A DNA stretch of 5,771 nt from Pseudomonadota bacterium (GTDB taxonomy: Bacteria > Bdellovibrionota > Oligoflexia > Oligoflexales > Oligoflexaceae). Positions 1 through 5,771 of the stretch are shown one piece after another (position 1 is the first letter of the stretch; each line of letters begins with the position of its first letter). Position numbers and translations under genes: made by a program. The notes beneath the pieces are model-generated. The model did not search any database, was not told the origin of the DNA, and was given only the letters and a program-made list of their open reading frames with translations. The stretch is taken from positions 1 through 5,771 of the forward strand of contig JAKQGS010000402.1 in NCBI GenBank assembly GCA_029556045.1, read 5' to 3'.

Positions 1-648
1 CACAATCTCTGCAACGCTCTAGCACAATCCGGGCGACCGGTGACGTTTCTCTATGTGAGCACCTCCCTCGTCTATGGACAGGCCAGTACGGGATCCCATG
101 TCTTTGACGAGACCAGCCCAACCCGACCGGAAACACCCTACGGCTGCAGCAAGCTGGCGGGGGAGTATGTGGTGCAGAGTTATGCCTCCGACTCGTTTAA
201 GCCCTATATCGTGCGACCCTTCAATCATATTGGCCCCGGGCAAAGCACCCAGTTTGTTTGTTCCGGTCTAGCCTCTAAAGTTGCCAGGGCCAAAGACGGT
301 GACCAGATTGAAGTGGGTAACCTGCAGACCTATCGGGATTTTACGGATGTGCGGGATGTCGTGCGAGCCTATGCTCAGATAATAAGACAAACTCCCGACG
401 AGCGGCTCTTTGTCCTCGGGTCGGGGCGGATGGTCAAGATTCAAGATGTTCTGGAATGGTTTATCCAAAGGTCGGAGAAAAAAATCACGGCGGTTACCTC
501 CAAGTCCCTGGAGCGCGCCATCGATCCACCCCGCCTTGGAGCCGATACATCACGGGCACAAAAAGTCCTGAAGTGGACCCCTCAAATTCCTTTGGAAACA
601 TCTTGGGGGGAGATCTACCAGGAAGCACTGAGGTTAATTTCTCATTAA
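1..648 (+). CDS. rmd: GDP-6-deoxy-D-mannose reductase-like SDR enzyme, 5'-partial
   Basis: This is an NAD(P)-dependent extended SDR (epimerase/dehydratase) protein, best matched to GDP-4-keto-6-deoxy-D-mannose reductase (Rmd), which yields GDP-D-rhamnose in the cytoplasm. The frame is open from base 1, so the gene starts outside the window. A GTG at 40 is internal, not the start. The visible part is 215 residues; a family length near 300 implies that roughly 90 residues, including the GxxGxxG nucleotide-binding loop, are missing. Counting from base 1, VSTSLVYG (19-26) carries the catalytic Ser/Thr and Y47-x3-K51 is the catalytic pair. RPFNHIGPGQ (72-81) and YRDFTDVRDVVRAY (111-124) are signatures of the GMD/RMD group. 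The C-terminal substrate domain is complete. It could instead be another GDP- or dTDP-sugar reductase or epimerase. A gmd gene would be expected just upstream, outside the window. Its stop overlaps that of the convergent toxin gene. Confidence 0.85.
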   Translation, partial: HNLCNALAQSGRPVTFLYVSTSLVYGQASTGSHVFDETSPTRPETPYGCSKLAGEYVVQSYASDSFKPYIVRPFNHIGPGQSTQFVCSGLASKVARAKDGDQIEVGNLQTYRDFTDVRDVVRAYAQIIRQTPDERLFVLGSGRMVKIQDVLEWFIQRSEKKITAVTSKSLERAIDPPRLGADTSRAQKVLKWTPQIPLETSWGEIYQEALRLISH

Positions 649-1133
649 CCTTCCAGGATAAAGCGAGCGTGCTCCTGACGTAACATTGCAAAGGGAGTGA
701 TGCATTTGACTCCAAGTCCAATACATACGTTTGGGATCTTAATGCGGCGTGTGGAGGCAGCTGGCTGCTCATGAGTGACCACAGTTAACTTGTGCGCCAG
801 AGCATGCGCTATAAGATAATAGTCGGCGACCTGAAGAAAGGTGCTGACGGCTGCTGATTCATAATTTTGATTTGTTACCCAAGTACTCACTGAGGCTAGG
901 GCTGGCAAAACGGTAGCATCCGGTTTGAGGAAAAATGCGGACCCAAGCTTTTTTGCCCATTTTGCGAGGTCGTCTTCACCGGCGTCGATTTCGTCGCCAA
1001 CTTTTTCGATGCTGAAGACTTTCTTAGATTTGTTGCTTTGAATCAGCCATTCCCAAAATGCGGGACAAAAATCAAGGCCGTAATGGAGATTTTTGGCTTG
1101 AATAAACACGTTTGCGTCGAGCAAATAAGTCAT
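645..1133 (-). CDS. DUF4411 family PIN-like toxin candidate
   Basis: A 162-residue protein with the pattern of DUF4411, a PIN-like family. Proteins of this kind are predicted RNases acting as the toxin of type II toxin-antitoxin pairs with COG2856 (ImmA/IrrE) partners. The start MTYLLDANVFIQAKN carries the first PIN acidic residue, D6. Other candidate metal-binding acidic residues are E48 (in VGDEIDAGEDD), D104 (in VADYYLIAHAL) and possibly E122 (in TVVTHE). These are the positions expected for an intact active site. An AGGGG ribosome site (1141-1145) lies 7 bases before the ATG, which supports this start. The gene overlaps the upstream protease gene by ATGA, so the two are probably translationally coupled. 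Its TAA stop shares TTAA with the stop of convergent rmd. RNase or toxin activity is inferred from family and context. Confidence 0.85.
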   Translation of the reverse strand: MTYLLDANVFIQAKNLHYGLDFCPAFWEWLIQSNKSKKVFSIEKVGDEIDAGEDDLAKWAKKLGSAFFLKPDATVLPALASVSTWVTNQNYESAAVSTFLQVADYYLIAHALAHKLTVVTHEQPAASTRRIKIPNVCIGLGVKCITPFAMLRQEHARFILEG

Positions 1134-2281
1134 CGGAGCACCCCTAGGCTTTTGCCAAGGTGATGAAGTGTCTCAACCTTAGAAAACCCGAGCATGCGCA
1201 AGGCGTCCCGGTGAAGAGTTTGCCCTTCATAGGTGCTTGCAACAAGTGCACGGGCAAAGCGTTTACTCACTCGTACGGGCAGTGTGAGATAGAAATTTCC
1301 ACCACCACTTGACGTGGACTTACTTTGAATGCGTTGGAGTTCCGCTGCATATGCGTCAGACAACTGTTTTTTAGTCATTGCGCCGGAATCGGCGATTCGC
1401 CGCAGAATGACCAGTGTGCTCACCTTGAAATGACGCGCAAGACGATCCAATTCGGCAGGCAAATTACCTTTGGGATTATAGACGTCGGTGAAGGATTTCA
1501 TCGGAACAAGGATCTCAGCTGCAACTTGATTACACCAACGTTCGATCTCATGTGTCGATGTTGTTGCAATACTGGCGTCCGATATTGCAGACTGACCAAG
1601 CCAAATGTGAGCAAGTTCATGGGCCATTGTGAACATCTGGGCGGACTTCGTGTCTGCGCCATTGATGAATATTAAAGGTGCCAGTTCGTCTGACATGGCA
1701 AAACCGCGAAATTCGTCCGGGTCCAACGGTCTAGTATTGTTGTTAAGTACGACACCGCTGCACATAACCATGATTCCGGCGCCTTCCACCAGATCTATAA
1801 ATTGTCGAAGAGCCTCTATCCACGAGGTCAATTTGCTGCGTGCCTTAAGATCAAAGCCGAGGTGATCTCTTATTGTTGCTGCAGCTTCAACGGAGTCTAG
1901 CGTGCGTTTTAGTTTGCCCACGAAGGGTAGGGGCTTTTCATGCATCGAAAGAGAAAAATCGCGATACCACTCCTGCCGCTGCTGGCAGATGTAAATTGTC
2001 TCGAGCAAATCTGGACTAAGCCTATGGATGTTGCGCCCAGAAATGGTTCGAAAGTCAGGGATTGGGACATTTTCAATGGGTGGGTCGGTCAGAAAAAAGA
2101 ATCCAACCGGGACCCGTGTCGCGAGAGCGAATTTTTCAAGTTGTTTCAGAGTTGGGGTATTGTCACCTTTCATCCAATCAGAAAGCTGGGGGAACTTCAT
2201 CAAAAAATCCTCAAATGGCCGCCCTGACCGCTCACAGGCCCACTTAAGAAGTTTTGGTTTGATTTCAACGCGGAGCGTCAT
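1130..2281 (-). CDS. HTH plus ImmA/IrrE-family metallo-endopeptidase, antitoxin candidate
   Basis: A 383-residue protein of the XRE/COG2856 type. Residues about 8-65 form an HTH-like segment (LLKWACERSG, then TPTLKQLEKFALATRVPVGFFFL), as in regulators with a C-terminal ImmA/IrrE domain. The zinc-protease motif HELAH is at 221-225, preceded by AQMFTMA. A likely third ligand, E247, sits in ERWCNQVAAEILVP (247-260). A C-terminal region (about 325-383, containing GGGNFY and RFARALVAS) follows, as in other long members. The active-site residues appear intact. Known relatives either cleave repressors (ImmA, IrrE) or act as the antitoxin and autoregulator of a following toxin gene. The ATGA overlap with the DUF4411 gene favours the second role here, though proteolysis may also matter. 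A GAGGA about 12 bases before the ATG is a slightly distant ribosome site. Antitoxin function is inferred from context. Confidence 0.88.
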   Translation of the reverse strand: MTLRVEIKPKLLKWACERSGRPFEDFLMKFPQLSDWMKGDNTPTLKQLEKFALATRVPVGFFFLTDPPIENVPIPDFRTISGRNIHRLSPDLLETIYICQQRQEWYRDFSLSMHEKPLPFVGKLKRTLDSVEAAATIRDHLGFDLKARSKLTSWIEALRQFIDLVEGAGIMVMCSGVVLNNNTRPLDPDEFRGFAMSDELAPLIFINGADTKSAQMFTMAHELAHIWLGQSAISDASIATTSTHEIERWCNQVAAEILVPMKSFTDVYNPKGNLPAELDRLARHFKVSTLVILRRIADSGAMTKKQLSDAYAAELQRIQSKSTSSGGGNFYLTLPVRVSKRFARALVASTYEGQTLHRDALRMLGFSKVETLHHLGKSLGVLR

Positions 2282-2313
2282 TTTTTGGTTTCATCCTCAG
2301 ATTACGAGGCTAT

Positions 2314-2327
2314 AGGGGGGAACCCCT
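2314..2327. promoter_or_regulatory. Short inverted repeat, possible operator
   Basis: AGGGG and CCCCT arms are separated by 4 bases, just downstream of the candidate promoter of the toxin-antitoxin-like pair. The position would suit autorepression by the HTH protein. The arms are only 5 bases of G/C, so chance is a serious alternative. Confidence 0.2.
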
Positions 2328-2332
2328 GTTGA

Positions 2333-2361
2333 ATCCTAGCATTTGAAGAAACCTGACACAA
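2333..2361 (-). promoter_or_regulatory. Candidate sigma70-type promoter for the toxin-antitoxin pair
   Basis: On the minus strand, TTGTGT (2356-2361) and TAGGAT (2333-2338) are separated by 17 bases, the standard spacing. They match consensus at 3 of 6 and 4 of 6 positions. The site lies about 50 bases before the protease-gene start, in the only intergenic gap of the window. Its -35 part falls inside the hairpin at 2352-2381, so termination of the upstream operon and initiation here would share DNA. This is a weak match chosen partly by location. Confidence 0.3.
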
Positions 2362-2381
2362 TTGGATCTTAATTCGTCAGG
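2345..2381 (-). terminator. Candidate rho-independent terminator of the sugar/flippase operon
   Basis: Perfect 6-base arms CCTGAC and GTCAGG (2352-2357 and 2376-2381) enclose a second AATT/AATT pairing (2360-2363 with 2371-2374) and a 7-base loop, with a small asymmetric internal loop between the helices. Read on the minus strand, the hairpin begins at the TGA stop codon of the membrane-protein gene and is followed by TTTCTTC, a modest U-tract. On the plus strand no U-tract follows, so the orientation is clear. The stem is shorter and less GC-rich than a strong terminator, so termination may be partial. Confidence 0.5.
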
Positions 2382-3339
2382 GTGTTGGCGTTTTTGACCT
2401 CAGAATTCGAACTCCCGCCTTGTGCAGAATACCCACCGCCACCAATCCCAAAATGACTTCTGCGATGATGGCGACCAACCGGCTGAAGACGGGAATCATC
2501 AAAGCCATGTTTTCTGGGATGAGGTGCTTGATCGCCACATAAAAGACGGATTCTTTAACCCCGATTCCTCCGGGAGCAAACAGGGCCAAAAATCCAATGG
2601 TATCTGCAAGCGCCATGCTACCAATCAGGGGAGTCAAAAAATCGTGACCGAGATTGAGCCCGAATCCTCGGCAGGTGTATAAAGTCCCCAAGCCAAAAAA
2701 CAGGTAAATCACCCCAAAGATCAGCTGCAGATTGATGAGTACTCTGGCCGGAGCATCGACGAGGTTGATGCTTTTCTTCAATACCCGATTCATGACAGTG
2801 GTCGCGAGGTGGAGGCACCAACGATAACTTAAAACAAATACTAAGTCCCCCAATAGCACCAGCCCTAATATCGCACCACGCCACGACAGGGGGTACTGTT
2901 CGAAGGACCAGAAGAAGAATAGGGCACCCATGACAACCGATGCCACAATGGAAACAATCACCACCAGAAGATTGTTAAAAAGCACTAGAGACTTGGGAAA
3001 TCCCCGTTTTTCCAGCCAGACCATTTGAATCAGGTAGGACCACATTTTGCCGGGGATGTATTTTGCCAGACTAGGGAGATTGACCACTGGAATGGCATCC
3101 CAGAATCGTAACGAATGGTGAGATATCCCCTTTAGTCCATAAACCCAGGCATAGGTCAGGCTGAGGTAAGCCAGCAGGGTAAAGACCAGCCCCAGTGCCA
3201 ATTGATCAGGCCTCAGGGTAAAGGTCATGGCCCTGATTTGATCAAGATGGGTGTAAAACTCCCGCCCAAGAAAATACAGGCAGCCGCCAATCAACAGCAG
3301 CGTCAGCATGACCTTCAGGGGCTTTGGGATTTTAGCCAT
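2377..3339 (-). CDS. YbhN/UPF0104 flippase-like integral membrane protein
   Basis: A 320-residue polytopic inner-membrane protein of the lysylphosphatidylglycerol synthase transmembrane/UPF0104 family (YbhN-like). It lacks the C-terminal catalytic domain of MprF. Hydrophobic segments lie at about 8-25, 46-68, 118-145, 155-178, 202-223, 234-256 and 278-306. KYIPGKMW (93-100) and APGGIGVKE (255-263) are the conserved family motifs. Such proteins are common in glycan and lipid-linked loci and are thought to help move or handle lipid-linked substrates, but the exact role here is unknown. The frame extends upstream to an ATG at 3405, inside the aminotransferase gene. The ATG at 3339 is preferred because AAGGTGG, overlapping the preceding TAA stop, lies 4 bases before it and the residues it excludes are polar and unlike the family. 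The gene is last in the apparent operon and is followed by a candidate terminator. Confidence 0.85.
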   Translation of the reverse strand: MAKIPKPLKVMLTLLLIGGCLYFLGREFYTHLDQIRAMTFTLRPDQLALGLVFTLLAYLSLTYAWVYGLKGISHHSLRFWDAIPVVNLPSLAKYIPGKMWSYLIQMVWLEKRGFPKSLVLFNNLLVVIVSIVASVVMGALFFFWSFEQYPLSWRGAILGLVLLGDLVFVLSYRWCLHLATTVMNRVLKKSINLVDAPARVLINLQLIFGVIYLFFGLGTLYTCRGFGLNLGHDFLTPLIGSMALADTIGFLALFAPGGIGVKESVFYVAIKHLIPENMALMIPVFSRLVAIIAEVILGLVAVGILHKAGVRILRSKTPTP

Positions 3340-3347
3340 CAGCCACC

Positions 3348-4439
3348 TTATTCGAAACGATTTAAGGCGTCGATTACCGTCATTATCTGCTCTTCCGTAT
3401 GACAAAAGGAAATCGGCAGGCTGAGGGTTGTGGCATGGATTTCTGAAGCAATCGGAAAGTCCTGGCTCATCAAAACCCCTTGCATGGCCACCTGTTTGTG
3501 CGGTGCGACAGGGTAGTGGATCTCCGTGTGAATCCCCTGCTCCAAGAGATAGGTTTTGAGCTGATCACGCTTGGGGTGGCGAATATTGAAGATATGGTAC
3601 ACGTCAAAATAGTCACCCTGACGAACCGGCATGATACACTGGGGGTTCAGGTGCTTGAAGTAAAGCGAAGCCAATCGGCGCTTGTGGTCATTGATGGCGT
3701 CTAAAGCCTTTAGTTTGATACTGAGAAAGCCCGCTTGAACTTCATCCAGGCGGGAGTTAAAGCCGACCACCTCATTGTAATACTTAACTTTTGAACCATA
3801 GTTGCGGAGCATTCGCAGGTGAGCTGCCCCCTCATCCGAATCTGTCAGGATAGCTCCGGCATCCCCCAGTGCACCCAGGTTCTTGGTGGGGTAAAAACTA
3901 AAAGCACCAAAGTCCCCAAACGTGCCCGCCATCTTGCCCCGAAATTTGGCACCGTGGGCCTGGGCGCAATCTTCAATCACCTTCAGACGGTATTTTTGGG
4001 CCAGAGAGCCGATGGCATCCATGTCACACACTTTGCCATATAGATGCACCGGCATAATCGCCACGGTGCGTGGTGTGATGCGACCTTCGATCAAATGGGG
4101 ATCAAGGTTATAGGTTGCCTTATCCGGTTCAACCAAAATCGGAATGAGTTGGCACTGCATGATCGCCAAAATGGTGGCGATATAAGTATTGGAGGGGACA
4201 ATGACCTCGCTACCGGGGGAAAAATCATACACCCGCAACGCCAGCATCAACGCGTCTAATCCGGAGGCCACCCCAACGCAGTGCTTGGAGCCATTATAAG
4301 CTGCAAACTCTTTTTCAAACCGCTCGACCTTTTTGCCAAGGATAAACCAGCCACTCTCCAGTGTTTCGGCAAAATCCTTCTGATAAGCGTCAAAAAAGGG
4401 TTTATTGAGCTGCTTTAAATCTTCATAGGGTATTTTCAT
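3348..4439 (-). CDS. fdtB: DegT/DnrJ/EryC1/StrS sugar 3-aminotransferase, FdtB/QdtB type
   Basis: A 363-residue, full-length PLP-dependent sugar aminotransferase. It probably converts a dTDP-3-keto-6-deoxyhexose to the 3-amino sugar (dTDP-Fuc3N or dTDP-Qui3N), with glutamate as the usual donor, in the cytoplasm. SGLDAL (59-64) is the phosphate-binding region. VIEDCAQAHGA (154-164) holds the PLP-ring aspartate D157 and Q160. SFYPTKNLGALGDAG (181-195) carries the Schiff-base lysine K186. GFNSRLDEVQAGFL (226-239) is typical of the 3-aminotransferase subgroup. The start overlaps the stop of the ketoisomerase gene by ATGA. There is no strong ribosome site of its own, so translational coupling is likely. 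The ketoisomerase neighbour argues for a 3-amino rather than a 4-amino product. Fuc3N and Qui3N cannot be told apart from this protein alone, so the symbol is provisional. Confidence 0.85.
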   Translation of the reverse strand: MKIPYEDLKQLNKPFFDAYQKDFAETLESGWFILGKKVERFEKEFAAYNGSKHCVGVASGLDALMLALRVYDFSPGSEVIVPSNTYIATILAIMQCQLIPILVEPDKATYNLDPHLIEGRITPRTVAIMPVHLYGKVCDMDAIGSLAQKYRLKVIEDCAQAHGAKFRGKMAGTFGDFGAFSFYPTKNLGALGDAGAILTDSDEGAAHLRMLRNYGSKVKYYNEVVGFNSRLDEVQAGFLSIKLKALDAINDHKRRLASLYFKHLNPQCIMPVRQGDYFDVYHIFNIRHPKRDQLKTYLLEQGIHTEIHYPVAPHKQVAMQGVLMSQDFPIASEIHATTLSLPISFCHTEEQIMTVIDALNRFE

Positions 4440-4801
4440 GGATACGGCTCAAATATATAGTCGTTGTGATCAAAAAACTCTGAGGCCAATACTAACAAAA
4501 TTGCATCAGGAGTAAAATGATGCATCGTATGCCAATCCTGAGGCTCCAAGATAAGACATTTGTTGGGGGAGTCTAACAAAAACTCCTCCTGCTTTGTCCC
4601 ATCATGGTTTGAGATGATGCAGCTTCCCGCAATGCAAATGGCCGCTTGAAAAGTCTTATGATGGCGATGCCCCCCTCGCACAGAGTCATCGACCCCATAG
4701 ATATAAAAAACCCTTTTGATATCAAACGGCAGGATTTTTTCGATAACGGTGAGGTGACCACGCTTATCGGAAAATGTTTTTAAATCCAGCATGCGCGCCA
4801 T
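4436..4801 (-). CDS. fdtA: dTDP-4-keto-6-deoxyhexose 3,4-ketoisomerase, FdtA/QdtA-type cupin
   Basis: A 121-residue single-domain cupin of the WxcM-like/FdtA/QdtA group. It shifts the keto group of dTDP-4-keto-6-deoxyglucose from C4 to C3, giving the substrate of the adjacent aminotransferase. Residues 12-21 (DKRGHLTVIE) and 25-35 (PFDIKRVFYIY) match the family start. VRGGHRHHK (41-49) holds the two histidines H45 and H47 expected to be catalytic, and DYIFEPYP is the typical C-terminal end. Its length is slightly below the usual 130-140 residues, but all core strands appear present. A second ATG lies at codon 4; the first is preferred because AGAGG lies 9 bases before it. The glycosyltransferase stop is 3 bases upstream and the aminotransferase start overlaps this stop. 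FdtA (galacto product) and QdtA (gluco product) are too similar to separate by eye, so the symbol is provisional. Confidence 0.82.
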   Translation of the reverse strand: MARMLDLKTFSDKRGHLTVIEKILPFDIKRVFYIYGVDDSVRGGHRHHKTFQAAICIAGSCIISNHDGTKQEEFLLDSPNKCLILEPQDWHTMHHFTPDAILLVLASEFFDHNDYIFEPYP

Positions 4802-4820
4802 GGGTTAATTCCTCTCCTGA
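4796..4820 (-). promoter_or_regulatory. Ribosome binding site deciding the ketoisomerase start
   Basis: The minus strand reads AGGAGAGGAATTAACCC and then the ATG at 4801. The purine-rich stretch lies inside the end of the glycosyltransferase gene, whose TAA stop falls between it and the start. The spacing of about 9 bases from AGAGG supports the first ATG over the one at codon 4. Confidence 0.55.
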
Positions 4821-5771
4821 TGGCTTTGAGCCATGTAGTATTCCGCAATAGCATCCCAGTTAAATCTTTCTTGAATCAGCTGCAGTGACGTTTGTCCCAT
4901 GGTCGCCATCAATTCTGGATGACTTGCCAATTCCATAATCTGTTCGGCAAGTTGTGCCTCATCGTTTTCCCGGTGTAAAAACCCGTTTTGACCAGGAAAA
5001 ACTACCAGATCATTGCCGCCGACATTGGAGGCAATCACCGGGCGTCCACAGGCCATGGCTTCCGGTACCACCACGTTCAAACCATCCGATGGAAGACGCC
5101 GCGAGGGCATCAATAGGATATCGGACGCGGAATAATATTCTGACAACTGGTGGCTCGGGATATTGCCCACAAAAATCACTTTGTCGCGGGTGCCATCCTT
5201 TTGAAGGATGGACTCGTATTCCTCTTGGAGGGGGCCGCTGCCCACCACCATCACCCGGTAATTGTCAAAACCCTTTTCCTTTAAGATCCTTAAGGCGCGG
5301 AAGGCGGTAGAAAATCCCTTTTTTTCCACAAACCGGCCAATCAGCAGCAGCACGGGTGTGGGATCTAAGATCCCATACTGTTGTCGCACCTTAAGACGTT
5401 TTTCCGCATCAAAACGGATTTTGCGGGAATCGACCCCATAAATAACCAGTTTGATCCGCTCCGCCGCGATGCCAGCCTTCACCAAATCCTCCTTCAGGTC
5501 GCTGCTGTTGCAGGACAAAAAGTCAGATCGTCCGATTATGCGGGCCGCTTGCTTCCCCAACCAACCTAAATTACTCAAAACCGTGACATCAGAACCCGGA
5601 AACGAGGTAAAAACCTTGGTCTTTGCACCAGACAAAAATCTCGCCGCCAGCGCCATAAACGTATTGGGCACCGCCCAATGGGCCTGCGCGAAATCAAACC
5701 CCTCCTTTCGAAACAACCGGGCCAGTTGGATCACGCCACAGAGCAGCATAAAGGGAAGGATGAAATAATTC
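4805..5771 (-). CDS. GT4-family (GT-B fold) glycosyltransferase, 5'-partial
   Basis: A retaining glycosyltransferase of the GT4/GT-B class that would add a sugar to a lipid-linked glycan at the cytoplasmic face of the membrane. The frame stays open to the window edge. The ATG at 5749 is probably internal, because AQAHWAVPN usually lies about 90-100 residues into such proteins, so some 80 residues are missing. Numbering from 5749, TSFPGSDVTVL (48-58) is the acceptor-side loop. LLLIGRFVEKKG (134-145) opens the donor domain. SDGLNVVVPEAMACG (221-235) is the EX7E region with Asp (D222) in place of the first Glu and E230 intact. ASNVGGNDLVV (240-250) follows. The first-Glu substitution occurs in active family members. 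The C-terminus is complete. Donor and acceptor cannot be inferred; the neighbouring genes suggest a 3-amino-6-deoxyhexose or a rhamnose is in play. Confidence 0.85.
   Translation of the reverse strand, partial: NYFILPFMLLCGVIQLARLFRKEGFDFAQAHWAVPNTFMALAARFLSGAKTKVFTSFPGSDVTVLSNLGWLGKQAARIIGRSDFLSCNSSDLKEDLVKAGIAAERIKLVIYGVDSRKIRFDAEKRLKVRQQYGILDPTPVLLLIGRFVEKKGFSTAFRALRILKEKGFDNYRVMVVGSGPLQEEYESILQKDGTRDKVIFVGNIPSHQLSEYYSASDILLMPSRRLPSDGLNVVVPEAMACGRPVIASNVGGNDLVVFPGQNGFLHRENDEAQLAEQIMELASHPELMATMGQTSLQLIQERFNWDAIAEYYMAQSHQERN

Noticed and set aside
40..42. GTG at 40 as the start of the SDR gene
   Set aside because: The frame is open to base 1 and the protein from 40 would lack the nucleotide-binding fold, so the gene is cut by the window edge.
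645..2281. Toxin-antitoxin pair as part of an insertion sequence or integron cassette
   Set aside because: No transposase, terminal inverted repeats, target-site duplication or attC-like site was visible at either border.
1325..2315. Several plus-strand open frames of 61-116 codons opposite the ImmA/IrrE gene
   Set aside because: They have no recognisable domains, overlap one another in different frames, and lie opposite a well-supported protease gene, so they are shadows.
2618..2884. Minus-strand open frame of 88 codons inside the membrane-protein gene
   Set aside because: It lies in another frame of a gene with clear family motifs, and its composition is not protein-like.
3340..3405. Upstream ATG at 3405 giving a 342-residue membrane protein
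   Set aside because: It would overlap the aminotransferase gene by 58 bases, adds a polar tail unlike the family, and the ATG at 3339 has a good AAGGTGG ribosome site.
5747..5749. ATG at 5749 as the start of the glycosyltransferase
   Set aside because: The frame continues open to the window edge and the protein would lack about 80 N-terminal residues normal for the family.

Overview
This window looks like part of a surface-polysaccharide (O-antigen or exopolysaccharide type) biosynthesis locus of a Gram-negative or similar bacterium of roughly balanced base composition. The species cannot be named from the sequence. The evidence is the mix of nucleotide-sugar enzymes, a family 4 glycosyltransferase and a YbhN-type membrane protein, packed with overlapping ends and almost no intergenic DNA. 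No stretch of 300 bases or more lacks a gene.

Left edge (1-648, plus strand): the C-terminal two thirds of an SDR-type sugar-nucleotide reductase most like Rmd, which makes GDP-D-rhamnose. Its 5' end lies outside the window. Middle (645-2281, minus strand): a two-gene module of a DUF4411 PIN-like toxin candidate and an HTH plus ImmA/IrrE-type zinc-protease partner. The partner gene is promoter-proximal and the two genes overlap by ATGA. The toxin gene converges on rmd, and the two stop codons share the same TTAA. This is a type II toxin-antitoxin-like pair embedded in a polysaccharide locus.

Right part (2377-5771, minus strand): an apparent operon read right to left. Its order is a GT4 glycosyltransferase (5' end beyond the window), an FdtA/QdtA-type 3,4-ketoisomerase, an FdtB/QdtB-type PLP aminotransferase, and a YbhN/UPF0104 flippase-like integral membrane protein. 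Adjacent genes are 3 bases apart, overlap by 4 bases, and are 8 bases apart. The ketoisomerase and aminotransferase together should turn dTDP-4-keto-6-deoxyglucose into a dTDP-3-amino-3,6-dideoxyhexose (Fuc3N or Qui3N). The usual N-acyltransferase partner (FdtC/QdtC type) is not in the window.

The only real intergenic space is 2282-2376. It holds a hairpin that begins at the stop codon of the membrane-protein gene and is followed by a U-rich stretch (candidate terminator). It also holds a weak candidate promoter and a short inverted repeat in front of the toxin-antitoxin-like pair. No tRNA, rRNA, CRISPR array, transposase or recognisable insertion sequence was seen.
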